The notes under the pieces are model-generated. The model was not told the DNA's origin and did no database searches. It was given only the letters and a program-made list of their open reading frames with translations. From Tribonema minus (Eukaryota > Sar > Xanthophyceae > Tribonematales > Tribonemataceae): a stretch of DNA of 64,000 nt. Numbering within the stretch: position 1 is the stretch's first letter; each line of letters starts with the position of its first letter. This document shows positions 32,601 through 43,170 of the stretch, piece after piece. Both the position numbers and the translations under genes were made by a program. The stretch is taken from assembly GCA_017506865.1 (NCBI GenBank), contig JAFCMP010000081.1, positions 62,001 to 126,000 of the forward strand, in the 5' to 3' direction.

Positions 32601-34980
32601 AGCAGCGGCGGAGCCACGCGCCATCGAGGGCTTCCCGAGCAGTGGCGATGCTGAGCGCGGCGCTGCGGTCGGCGGCGCCTCCAGCAGCAGCAGCGCAGCG
32701 GCGTCATCGGCTGCAGTGGCGCGCTCACCTCCCGCTGCCGCTGCCGCCTCGCGGTCCGTGACGTCCGCGCAGCAGCTGGGGGCGGGGGCATTGCCCCCCA
32801 GCGGCGGCGAAGCGCATGACGCAGCGGCGGGGCCGGTGAGCGCTGCTGCGCCATCCGACGCGCAGGTGGACGGCGCAAACCGCGATGACCTCGATACGGC
32901 AGGCGATGCCATGGACGTGGACCCCGGCTACGGCAGCGGCGGCGGCGGCGATGACGCAGTGCGCAGCAGCAGCAGCGATGCCTCTGACGGCGCCGCGAAG
33001 ATGGCGGACGTTGTGGACGCGGTGGCATCGGACGGCGCAAGCGTGATGGAGCCTGAGGCGGAGGCTCACCCTCACGACGACATTGCGCGTGTCATGGCGC
33101 AGGCCGGCATCACCACGGCCGACCATGCCACCGACGCCGCCGTCCTGACCGCGCTGACGGAGTGCGGGTGGCGGTGGATCAGGAGCAGCCACGCCCGCCT
33201 CTTCTGCGCACCCGGCGTCGCCGCTGCCGCAAGGACGCTGGGCGTCAATGCCTTTCTGCAGAAGCGTGATGTGGTGGCGTGCGCGCGCGCGCTGCTGCGC
33301 GGCGAGGCGCCGCCGCCGCTGCCGCAGGCGCAGGAGCTGGAGAAGGAGCTCAGGCGGCGCAGCAGCAGCGGTGACGGCGGCAGCGCGGAGCCAGGCGTGC
33401 CGCAGGATGCGCAGCAGGTGCGGAAGCGTGCCGCGCCGCAGAGCGCGGTCAAGGGCAGCGGCAAGAGGCCCGCGCTGAAGCCGACGCTATTGGGGCGCGA
33501 TGAGAATGCGCCGCCAGACATCAAGCAGCATGCAGCGGCGGCGACTGTGGCGGTGGCGCCGGTGGCGGCGGCAGCAGCGGCATTGCCGCCGCCTGAGGAC
33601 GCCAGCCCCGCGGCAGTGCTGCGACGGCTGAGCGCTGCTGTGGTGGCGCTCAACTACTACAACTGCCCCGAGGCGGTCCCGCAGCGCGCGCAGCATCTGG
33701 CGGTCCTGACGCGCTACGTGACGGACGCCCTTGCTGCGCGCTGCGGCACCGCCGTCTACGTATGCGGCGCACCGGGGACAGGCAAGACGTGCACGCTGCA
33801 GCGGCTGGAGCATGAGGTGCGCACGTGGCTCGCCGGAGGCAGCGGCAGCAGCGCCGCTGCCAGCGCCGCAGCAGCAGCAGCGCGGCCCACGTTCATCAAC
33901 GTGGACGCCGTATTCCAGACGTCGCCGATGCAGGTGTTCCAGCGCGTACTGGATAAGATCCCAAAGACAGTGCAGCACAGCCTCCGAGGAAAGCGCAGTG
34001 GCGGCGGCGATGCGCGTGCGCAGCTGGAGGCCATGCTTGCGCCCCCGGACGATGGCGGCGCCAGCAGCAGCAGCGCCGGTGGCACGACGAAGACGATGCT
34101 GGTGCTGACGATCGACGAGGTCAACTACCTGCGAGGCCGCGGCGATCCTGTGCTGCAGGCGCTGTTTGGCTGGGCATGCGCGCCCAACTCTCGCCTCATT
34201 CTCATCGGCGTCGCCAACGGCATCAACTTCACCAAGAAAGCGGACCTCGGCGTTCCTAGCGACGCTGTGAAGACCCTGGTGTTCCCCACATACACGGCTG
34301 CGCAGCTCAAGGAGATAGTGGCGGTGCGCGCCGGCAGCGTGTTCCAGCCGCGCGCCGCTGCGGTATGCGTCAAAAGGGTGGCGGCGCGCAGCGGCGATGC
34401 GCGCGAAATGCTGCAGCTGGCGCAGAGCGCTGCCCTTGCTGTCCGAAAAAGAGTTCAGGCAGCTCTCGCCAGCGGCCGCAGCCTTGATGACGACGGTGGC
34501 AGCAGCAGCGGTGTCGGCACCCAAGTCAGCAGCAACGTTGCCGCGACGGTGGGCATGGTCACCACTCGTGACATTTCGGCAGCAGACGCCGCCTTCAATG
34601 GGGCTAGCAACCGCAGCACAATCGGGGAGCTCCCACCCGCGCATAAGCTCCTGCTCTGCGTCATTGCGGTACTGCGTGCTGAGTGCTGCGGCAAGCCGCC
34701 CGAGGTGATGGCGATCAAGGAGCGCTTTGCCTACGCCATGGATGACGCCGGCTTCGGCACGTACCAGCAGTACTTTAACTCCGCGCTCCAGACTCTCGTC
34801 GACTATGGTCACGTGGATGTAAAGGGCGGGGGTACCAACCGCTTCCACTGGCATCAGAAACCCCGCCTCGTCAAGTTGAATGTCAGCGTCGACGACCTCC
34901 GTGCGGTGCTCACGGCGGGCGTCTACAAAAAGGTGCTGCGGCATGCAGGCGGCGGCGGCGGCGGCGGCGCGTGGCGCTGA
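29339..34980 (+). CDS. Orc1/Cdc6-family AAA+ ATPase (replication licensing), two exons
   Basis: Exon 1 is 29339-30553 and exon 2 is 31693-34980; the junction is phase 0 with a GT donor and a pyrimidine-rich TCTCCAG acceptor, giving about 1500 residues. The AAA+ core is in exon 2: Walker A GAPGTGKT (33766-33789), Walker B TIDEV (about 34106-34120), sensor 1 near GVANGIN, sensor 2 GDAREML (about 34393) and a C-terminal winged helix (CVIAVL through NRFHWHQK). Orc1 and Cdc6 proteins load the MCM helicase at origins in the nucleus; the Walker A and flanking text resemble Cdc6 slightly more, and no BAH domain is seen. The N-terminal 1000 residues hold a 14-Gln run, Ala/Ser/Gly linkers and at least two, probably three or four, Trp-rich modules (see findings). 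The start is uncertain: a TTCGTGCAG acceptor just before the ATG pair means an upstream exon may exist. Confidence 0.88.
29578..29621 (+). repeat. CAG microsatellite (poly-Gln)
   Basis: An uninterrupted run of about 14 CAG codons inside exon 1 of the Orc1/Cdc6-like gene, encoding poly-Gln. A shorter GCT-rich run (poly-Ala) lies near 29875-29900. Confidence 0.95.
30960..30985. repeat. Perfect 26-bp palindrome
   Basis: CTATTGTGGGCT, then AT, then AGCCCACAATAG: the two halves are exact reverse complements. Further TAGCCCAC (30951) and GGCCCA (30986) words extend it imperfectly. It lies within an intron. Confidence 0.95.
31199..31236 (+). repeat. Telomere-like tract inside an intron
   Basis: GGTTAGGG, CAGTTAGGGTTAG and CTTAGGGTTAGGG within 40 bp. 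Confidence 0.85.
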
Positions 34981-36320
34981 CTGGGTCTCGGCCATATCAC
35001 CGCGAGCGTGCGGACGGCAGCGGCGCTGAGCGGGCTATGCGGCAGCGGCGGCGGCGGCGGCGGCTGCGGCGGCTGCTGCTGCTGCTGCCGCTAATGCCAG
35101 TGTTACTGCTGCTGGTGCAGCGTTGCTGCAAACTTTCAAATGCAGCCTGCATGCCGTGGGCAATAGCAATACGCACATGAGGGAGAGAAACTGGAGCGCC
35201 GGTGTTAAGCGTGCTTGCTGCTGCTGCGCAAAATGTATGATGACATGCTTTGGAACAACCGCATTGGGTGCATGTCATCAGCTGCTGCTTGCTTTGATCA
35301 CAGGCTGCATGTGCTCTGGTTTTTCGTACGGCTGAACAGAGCTGCTGCCCAAGGTTTGCACCTGGTATCACACTTGTAGGCATGAACTGTAGGCAGCAGC
35401 TGCTGCCTCCTACCGGTCCTGTACCTAGCCATGTGTATGGCATCAACCTCATAGATTCATGTTTACTGAAAAAGGCCAGTGTGCAGAAATCAGACATCAT
35501 CCACTGCAACAACGAACGCTCCTGCTGGGGGTACTGGTTCCTGTGACCTTCAGTCTGTTGTAGTTCCACTAAAATTGTGTATTGACATGCCATTCTCTGA
35601 CGCAATGACACTATCAATAGGTTGTTCGTCTCCTGCCACGAATCGCCACGCAGCCCCTTGTTGACTGCAATCGTCGTTGCGCTACACTGACGCAGAACAC
35701 AGCGTCTGCACTCGCCACCGCTGAGCACCGCTGACTATCCCTGCCGTGACTGCGCACTTCTCCGGTGCGGACTCTGGAGCTCGAAGCGTTGTCACTGTGG
35801 ACGCGCTGCTGCAGCCGGCTGCGGCGCCGCTGCTGGTGCTGCGCGAGCTGTTCCTGCATCGCAACTGCAACTGCATCGCGCGCGTTGTCGTGCACTCTCA
35901 TGCTTGCAGCTGCGGCTCTTCAGGGTTTGCATCGCTCGGCTCCAGGGGCTGAACTGTAAACCCTCAACCCCAAGCCAAGTGCCGAGCTAGCACAGCGCCC
36001 CGCCCCCCCCCATCCTCCCAGCGGCGCGAGCTCCTGGTGCTGCCCCCCCTGCCCCTTGCCCTAACCTTAACCGAACCCTACCGCTGAGCATGCACAGCGC
36101 TCACAAGCCCACCCACCCCACCCCCTCCAACACGCAGAGGGCCCACATGAGCTCCTGGCGCTGTCCCCCCTCCACCTCCTCTCTGAGCTCGGTATTGACG
36201 ACGTCCACTTCGGCAAGTGCCCGGCAGCGGCGCACCCCGAGTGACGCACCTGTGCACTGTGCGCGCTGCCTGCACTGGCGCGGCTGAACGGCGCGCCCGT
36301 GGCTAAGGGGCGGCCGCGGC
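34981..36320. other. Spacer after the Orc1/Cdc6-like gene
   Basis: No secure gene. A CGG/GCT-repeat stretch follows the stop codon to about 35100. A plus-strand open piece near 35.76-35.92 kb (VDALLQPAAAPLLVLRELFL) may be an exon, but I cannot identify it. A C-rich stretch and degenerate CCCTAA words lie at 36.0-36.09 kb. Confidence 0.4.
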
Positions 36321-36330
36321 GGCGTGTGGC

Positions 36331-36820
36331 GCGTACTTCAAGAGGGCGCTGGAGTTTCAGGACCAGATGAAACTTCAAGTAGTTAAAGGTATACTCACAG
36401 GCCGCGACTCGTGCCTCCAGCAGGTTTCAGGAATGCAGGATTTGGCTGTGTGCCCTGCCGGCGGCTGGATTTCGGGCTCAGGTGTAAGTTCAAGTAGGTG
36501 CATATAGGTGAGCTTCAAGTACTTTTCAACATGGGGGCTTGCGCTGGGCGCACCTCGAGTCAGCCCTGCAGTTCCAGTCTCAGGCGAACCGCAAGCAACG
36601 TCTGGGTGGCACACCTGGTGCCAAAGGAGAGTCTGCGGCAGCGCGCGGCGCGCAGCTCAAGCAGGCCCTGGAGTTTCAGGATCGGGTGACACCCCAAATG
36701 GTAGAAGTTCAGTTGCACGTGCCCTGCAGTTTTGCCATCAAGTGAGCAGCAGGTGCCTGCACGTGGGGCAGCCGTGGCGCGTACTTTAAGAGAGCCCTGC
36801 GGGTTCAAGACCAGGAAGCT
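36331..36820 (+). repeat. Four copies of a short helical coding repeat
   Basis: The plus strand shows the same motif four times: AYFKRALEFQDQM (36331), AHLESALQFQSQA (36548), AQLKQALEFQDRV (about 36650) and AYFKRALRVQDQE (about 36779). Copies two and three share one frame; the others are separated by GT-containing, intron-like spacers. The consensus A-x-x-K-x-A-L-x-x-Q looks like an amphipathic helix. I do not recognise the protein. A minus-strand frame is also open across part of it. Confidence 0.5.
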
Positions 36821-37020
36821 TTCAGTGACTGAAGCTGGGGTTCGCGAAGCGCGCACCACATGAGCTAGGGCTCAGCAGTTGCAAGATTGGCTGCAGGAAA
36901 GTGGCCTTCTTTAACTTGAACGTGCATGTGATTGCGCGGGACGGCACGGTAGCACGGCAGATGTACTGCATACGCTGCTACAGCAAAATCGCGCGTACGG
37001 CTCGACGGCGGCTGCAGCTC

Positions 37021-37065
37021 TTAGGGTTAGCGGCTACCCTATGCTAGCTCTAACCCTGACCAAAC
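37021..37065. repeat. Telomere-like words on both strands
   Basis: CTTAGGGTTAGCGGCTACCC followed by CTCTAACCCTGACC: TTAGGG and CCCTAA motifs face each other within 45 bp. Confidence 0.6.
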
Positions 37066-37199
37066 TGGTCTCACGGCGGCTGCGTTGCATGTGCTGCAGC
37101 AGCAGAATTGCCGTCGTCTGCAGCCGACACAAGAGAGGAGAGCATCGCAAGCATACATACAAACATACATGCATACATACCCCGTCATAGAGGACCCTG

Positions 37200-38280
37200 C
37201 AGTTGCAACATCCAGTGAACCCGTCACCCAGTGCCACTTACCGCGCCTGCAGCAGCAGTGGCAGCCACACGACAGCTTCGGGCAGCGGTGGGGGTGGTGG
37301 CGGCAGCTACATCGGATGTTAACACGCGCAGCTGTCGCCGGAATTTCACGCACCGCACGCAATTGTAGCAGCGCCGCCACTGATCGGTGGGGCCGCACTG
37401 GTGCTGCTGCTTGCGGCTCGCACGCACACTGCGCAGCGCAGTGCACGCTTCTTGGCTGCGTGCGATGCCGGCAGTGCCGGTATGAGATTGGCAGCGCTCA
37501 GCAAGGTGGCGGCAGCAGCGGCAGCAGCAGCAGCGGCAGCAGCAGCCAAGGACATCGTCACTGTGACCGCTTGCATCAGATGCTGCGATGTGGGCACCGG
37601 TATGCATCCACGGCATTGGTGCAGTGGCCGTGGTTGTGGGGCGTATTGTGCTGAGCACTGACCCCAGCCTGCTGCCCGCCACAGCAGAGGTGTCAGTGAC
37701 GTCAACGGCACGCTATCGCAGTACATGAGATAAATAAATACATGAGTGGATTGCACACCTTCGATTTCCCGTCATGACATTTGCCTGTCCAACCTGCACT
37801 GCCTTTGTATCGTTTATGGAGACTTCGTGTTCACACTATTAAGCAAGTTGTTGCATGGACTCGTGTTTAGCCTGTTGTCACTGGACAGAAGTCGACACAA
37901 GACTATACATACATGCAGGTGCCGCGTAGCGCACACAAGGCGTACACTTGGTACTACATAAAGCCTGCTTCGCGCAAAGTACATCATGGCATATACAGGA
38001 TACAGTGTGCCCAAAAAACGATTAAAGCGCCCAGGTCTGCCCACGTGCAGACTCATGGCACACCAAGCAAAGGTAAATGGCAACCCAAATCAGTGCATGC
38101 AGCGGGCGCAATTTCAGCAACCCCCAACACACACATGCTCAGAGAGTAAATAGCTCCGCGCATAGCTATTCTTTAAACAGGAATTGAAACTGGAGAGGTG
38201 TGGCACATACAGCGTCAACTCAACAGGCCCGCAAGCATGCATGTCAAACTGCGTACTACACAAATTATGCACCAGTTCCC
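37200..38280. other. Unassigned GC-rich island and spacer
   Basis: At 37.25-37.65 kb the DNA is open on both strands and Ala/Cys-rich; no motif decides between them. A GCAGCAGCGG microsatellite lies near 37510-37550. From 37.7 to 38.28 kb I see no gene. Confidence 0.3.
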
Positions 38281-38282
38281 TC

Positions 38283-40557
38283 CTGGTGTGGGAGGGGAAG
38301 TGATATATGCGCACGGGAAAATTTCAGGCAGAGTGTGGTGTAGATATACACCAATGGTGGGCTGCGGATGCGCCTGGCCAGCTAGATGTCTGTGGGCATA
38401 ATCTGGGGGTGCCCAATCATGTAGTCACGGATGCGACAGCGCTCAGGTGGTTACTCACACTACTGTACAGGACCGCAACGGCAAGTTGCTGCATTGGTCG
38501 ATGCGAGCCATGGAGTGTGACGTCACCGTGCAGCACAGATCTGGCAAGCACAACAGCCACCCGGACAGGCTTTCAGAACTGTCAACACAAGCAGAGCTTG
38601 ACGTGCCGAAGCAGTACTGGCATGCAGACGAGGAATGGTCAGATTCAGTGCCATGGTGCAACTTGCTGACGATCAGCATGTGGCTGCAAATTGCGAGTGC
38701 AGCGGTGCTCAGCGAGGCCAGACTGCATGTGCAGCAGCGTTCAGCAAGGCGCGGTGAGAGTGGGCACATTCAACGGCCACATTGCACGGCTATGTCATAG
38801 CGGCGTCAAGCAGGTTTCCGCACCGCTTCAACGACGGCAGCCGTAATGGCGGGGAGGGGTGGCAGGGCGCTGATTCAGCACGAGTAATGCGCACTTCAAA
38901 AAGCTCAAAAAATACGATGACGTGACGGCCCCGGACTTTTTGGGGGGCAACATCACATTGTTTGCATTGCCAGAGTCGTTTACCTGGCATGCTGATGCTC
39001 AGGTACAGCTGGCGCAGGACGGAGGCGCGTTGGCGCACGATGAGGCAGAGCGTGTTGGCAGAGGTCTACATAGCGCATTCACGCGCAGCCAAGGCAGCAC
39101 AGGCGCACAAGTGCAGTAAGCACAGGTGCAGTGAGCGCTGACACAACATGGCGGCGGCCAGGAAACGTATGCTAACCCATGCGGAGAGCGCTAACGCAGC
39201 AGGCGGCGCAGCTGCAAAACGCAAACGCGTGAGCTCATTGAGCACTGACTCAACAGCTGGCGCAGCAGAATCCGGTGTGCGCATGTCTGAGCCAGAGGCA
39301 TGCACTGCGATGCCTGATGGGTGTGCGGCGGGGCTGTCAGGCGACAGGCGAGATAGCAGGCGCGAGATGACAGCTCCTAGGCCAGATACGGACGCAGCGC
39401 ACCTCGTGGAGGCTGCGGCGGGCAGTGATGCCGCATGTACGCCAGCGATGCTCAGCAGGGAGGTGTTCTTGGAGATGCAAAAGTGATGCATTCTGCCAGG
39501 CAGTCACGAGGGCACTGGATTTGAGTGAGCTGCCCCGTGACAAGGAGTTCACTATGCAGTGAATGATGTGTAAGGAGCTATACACCACTGTGGGGGATGG
39601 CCTACTTCTATATTGCACGGTCAGCAAGCTTAAGCGCGCGGCAAGATGCTGCTACAGAACGTGACACCATCAGTGCTCAGTCCATTGGTGCTCACACTTG
39701 GTCATGATGACTCGAGCGCGGCGCACGGCGGTGTGTTTGCAATGTTGATGAGGATTGCTGAACGTTTCTACTGTCCAGGTCTGAGCGCTGAGGACAGGCA
39801 GCACGTCATCAGCTGCGTGGCGTGCCAGAAGCGCAAGTCTTCAACTTCAAGTTAGTAACATGCAGCGTTGCGCCCACACACGTCTACCAGCTCACACACG
39901 GGGACTTCCTTCAAGCATCCATCACGTTGTTGGTCGGCCACATTTACATATTGGTCGTACTCGACGGCGCGTGCAGCGGGTACGATGGCCATACGCCACA
40001 AAGAACACGGAGGCAACACGGAGGTGCCGGACACACTATACAGGCTGGTCCTAGTGTTGGCAGCAATCCAGAGCAGCTGGTGTTACAACAAGGCAAGGAG
40101 TTTGTGACAGCAGTCATTGCCAACGTGTGTCGACTTTTCATGGCCAAGAAGATAGAGACATCTGCGTACCATCCGCAAGCAACCGACGTAGCAGAGCGGC
40201 GACGATCACCTGAGCGAATGGGTAAGCGACGTTGTCATGCCAGAGATCGCAAGGCCTTTGACATAAGACGCATTGCATGCTCTGTATGAGCTGCGCCCAG
40301 AGAATGAGCAATTTGCATTTCCTCGGCGCCCGGAGGCTAGGGCATCTGCTCAGTTGGAGCGTGATGCAGTGCCAGCAATGTTGCAACGCGGCACAAAGGT
40401 AGTGTGGAAGCACTGCGGAACAAGCCGCATGATGACCCGCCCTTATATATCTGGTGACATTACGATGCCATGGTACGTACTTCACAACATGCGATCACAT
40501 ATGAATTGGCAAGTTGGCATTCATCAGATTAGGTGCACCGCTGGCTCAGGCAGCTGA
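38283..40557 (+). pseudogene. Decayed gypsy pol, relative of the element at 1-7.4 kb, internally deleted
   Basis: Pieces in changing frames match the intact pol in order. RNase H: VVTDATALRWLLTL (38.43 kb) and KLLHWSMRAMECDVTVQHRS (38.47 kb). Linker: TPAMLSREVFLEMQK (39.44 kb). Integrase finger: LGHDDSSAAHGG to ISCVACQKRK (39.69-39.83 kb). Integrase core end: KKIETSAYHPQ (40.15 kb), then VAE. It then jumps directly to the segment after the chromodomain (LSEWVS, ALHALYELRPEN, 40.21-40.31 kb), so about 190 residues around the GPY/F and chromodomain region are missing. Stops and frameshifts are frequent. RT and everything upstream are absent. It is clearly related to, but diverged from, the intact element. 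Confidence 0.85.
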
Positions 40558-40570
40558 GCACCAAGAGTGA

Positions 40571-41058
40571 CTTACCGTATTATTCTATAATAAAGCCCGT
40601 GGGGCGAGTTTTGTATGAGTTTCCGAGCCCTCACAAATGACGCCCCACCCTTGCTTTTCGCTCACAAAAAAATGTGCCCCCCCCCCCCCCCCCTCCTTCT
40701 TACATGCATTCGCAGCTTGTATCCTCTGCGTACGTGTACTCTGCACACTCAGCGACTCACGCTACATCACCACATTGTGTGTGCGCATGCATATGCACTG
40801 TCAGCAACGCGCAGAGCACACAGAAAGACAGCCACCAACGTAGCCAAACTCACAAAAAGGCTCTCGAAAGTTGAACCGGTTTCAGGAGCGGCGTAGAAGC
40901 ATGCTGGCACCTCATGATGGTGATAGATGAGCTAAAATGGCTCAAACATAAATGCACCCCACCCTTTTTTTCTCCATATATTAATGGCGCCCCACCCACC
41001 CCCCTTTTTTCGCTCTCAACTCGCCCCATGGGCTTGATTATTAGATAATACGGCACTT
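40571..41058. mobile_element. MITE-like element with about 40-bp terminal inverted repeats
   Basis: The left end (40571-40610: CTTACCGTATTATTC, then AAGCCCGTGGGGCGAGTT) is the inverted, about 85% identical counterpart of the right end (41018-41058: AACTCGCCCCATGGGCTT, then AGATAATACGG and CACTTA). The interior has no coding capacity and contains a poly-C run (about 40677-40692) and repeated GCGCCCCACCC words. At roughly 490 bp with no transposase it fits a non-autonomous DNA transposon. Target-site duplications are not obvious. It begins 13 bp after the last recognisable base of the decayed gypsy copy. Confidence 0.72.
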
Positions 41059-41269
41059 AACTAGGCCCTGACCCTAACCGCCTGTACCATTCTCGGGCCC
41101 CTCACTGCTTCTCATCGCGCCGTCACCGCCCGCATAACTGTCAAAAATGCCAGCGCCCTCACCTCTTCACCCGCACTGTAACCGTGACAAACATGAACAC
41201 TTCTGCCGGCTCACTCCACCTCGGTTAACCCATTCACAACATCCGTCCGATCTCGTGCTTGTGCGCAGG

Positions 41270-42160
41270 GCACTGACCAGGGTTCTCATGAACCTGGGTG
41301 AGCAGGGGGGCAGGATGAGCATCGTGGCGGCCGTCGTGCCGCGCAAGGCCAACGTCGCGCACTCTGCCTTCTCTATGCTGTACAAGACCTGCTCCGTGGG
41401 TGGCGGCACGGCAACCACCCTCCCCCCCCACGCCTAGAAGCGCTGCTGCTACCAGCAGTACGGCATGACCCCTGCCCACTCTGTCATGCACGTCGGCCTG
41501 GGCTTCAAGCGGACTTGGATCAAGTCCAACGCCGCCCGTCAGCACCACGCCGAATCCATCATGGAGGTGTTCCAGGAGGTAGAGATGGCCTTAGACTCCC
41601 GCGGCGTGCACGCCAACATTGTCCTCGGTAAGCTCCACGGCGCGCACGCCACCGCCATGACTACCTTTCTGGACTCCCCCATCATGCGGTCCCTCTTCCT
41701 AGACGGCTTCCTGCCCGTGTTTGTGTTCACAAACATGGTCTATCAGACCGAGAATAGCGCATTTAAGTCCAACATTCAGAGGTGGACTCCCCTCAGCATC
41801 AACACCTCCAACCGCCCCGCCCACCGCACATGAATTTTCTGCATCGGCCTCGAATGCTTCATCCGCGGTGCCGGCCATGACTTCTTCATCGCCTTCCACC
41901 ACGGCGCCGTGATGGCCGTCAGCCCTGCTCGCGCCGCCCCCGGCAGCGCCCCTCCAGGCACTGTTGTCACGCAGGAGGAGGCGATCGCTGACATCGCCGA
42001 GTCCGCGAGCGCCCACGCCGCGGGCGCGCGCGCCGCGCGTGAAGCAGCCAGCGCTGAGATAGCCGCTGCGCTCGCGTCCTCGCAGCGCCGCCTGGCGCTC
42101 GCCGCCACGCCGTACAGCGGCGGCGGCGGCGCCGCCCACCACAACGCCGCCGCCTACTAC
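41270..42160 (+). pseudogene. Unrecognised multicopy gene, copy 1
   Basis: After an acceptor-like GTGCGCAG the frame reads LTRVLMNLGEQGGRM, later SMLYKTCSVGGGTATTLPPHA, a TAG stop (41436-41438), then in the same register CYQQYGMTPAHSVMHVGLGF, VFQEVEMALDSRGVHAN, FLDSPIMRSLFLDGFLPVFV, FTNMVYQTENSAFKSN and RWTPLSINTSNRPAHR. A TGA follows where copy 2 has Glu, then FCIGLECFIRG, an Ala-rich helix (AASAEIAAALASSQRRLALA) and a Gly/Tyr-rich end. I do not recognise the family; there is no low complexity before the Ala-rich tail, so it is a genuine folded protein family. Two in-frame stops suggest a pseudogene unless recoded. Confidence 0.55.
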
Positions 42161-42216
42161 GGCGGCTTCAGCGGCGGCAGCGGCCGCGGCGGCTCCGGCG
42201 GCACCGCTGCGCGCGG

Positions 42217-43075
42217 TGGGCGCGGCGAGCGCAAGGCGGCGCTGCGAGGACGCCAGCGCAGCGGCTATCTCTGCGCTGGCAGCCTCGCGCGCGGCGCGCG
42301 CGCCCGCGGCGTGGGCGCTCGCGGACTCTGCGATGTCAGCAGTTGCCTCTTCCTGCGTGACCACGGTGCCGGGTGGGGCGCTGCCGGGGGCGGCGCGAGC
42401 GGGGTCGACGGCCATTACGGCGCCGCGGCGGAATGCAGTGGAGACGTCATCGTGGGGCCCGCGGATGAAGCACTCGAGCCCGATGCAGAATATTTCAGTG
42501 CGGTGAGCGGGGCGGTTGGAGGTGTTTATGTCAAGCGGCGTCCACCTCTGGGCGTTCGACTCGAATGCCGACTCCTCGGTCTGGTAGACCATGTTTGTGA
42601 ACACAAAGACGGGCAGGAAGCCGTTCAGAAACAGGGAGCGCATGGCGGGGGAGTCCAGGAACGTGGTCGTGGCAGCGGCGTGCGCCGTAAAGCTTAATGA
42701 GCGCCACGTTGGCGTGCACGTCGTGGATGTCGAGGCCCATTTCCAGCTCGTGGAAAACCTCCATTGACTCGGCGTGGCGCTGGCGGGCGGCGTTGGACCT
42801 GTATCAAGTCCGCTTGCAGGCGAGGCCGAACATGCATGACGGAATGTGCGGCGGTCATGCCGTACTGCTGGTAGCATGTGCGTTTTCAGGCATTGGGGGG
42901 GAGGGTGGTGGCCGTTGTGACGTCCACGGAGCAGGTCGTGTAGAGCATGGACAGGGACGAGTGCGTGCTGTGGGCCTTGCGCGGGACGCGACAGCGGCTG
43001 CAATGTTCATGCAGCCCCCTTGGTCACCCAGGTTCCTGAGCACCATGGCCAGCGCCTTGGCAGCAGGTAAACTTG
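42217..43075 (-). pseudogene. Unrecognised multicopy gene, copy 2, inverted
   Basis: This is the mirror copy of 41270-42107, reading on the minus strand: LAMVLRNLGDQGGCM, SLSMLYTTCSVDVTTATTLP, a TGA stop at the position of the TAG in copy 1, CYQQYGMTAAHSVMH, FHELEMGLDIHDVHANVALI, FLDSPAMRSLFLNGFLPVFV, FTNMVYQTEESAFESNAQ, RWTPLDINTSNRPAHRTEIF, CIGLECFIRG and the same Ala-rich helix. The lower half is open without stops from about 42700 to 42220, better preserved than copy 1. There are single-base register shifts in the upper half. Confidence 0.55.
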
Positions 43076-43170
43076 CTTTGATCCACTTGTGCTTGTTGGC
43101 GACACCGGCGTGCATGACTCAGTATGCGGTGATCATGCCGTACTGCTAATTGCACACGTACTGCCAAGCG
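43076..43170 (-). pseudogene. Third partial copy of the same family
   Basis: On the minus strand AGCAGTACGGCATGATCACC, then GTCATGCACGCCGGTGT and AAGTGGATCAAAGC, parallel the QQYGMTxAHSVMH to WIKS segment of the two larger copies. It sits directly 5' of copy 2 on the same strand, so the locus holds a partial tandem copy as well as the inverted pair. Confidence 0.5.

Noticed and set aside
41270..43075. Actin-like or viral major capsid identity for the inverted gene pair
   Set aside because: Neither actin nor capsid signature motifs are present; the family is left unnamed.
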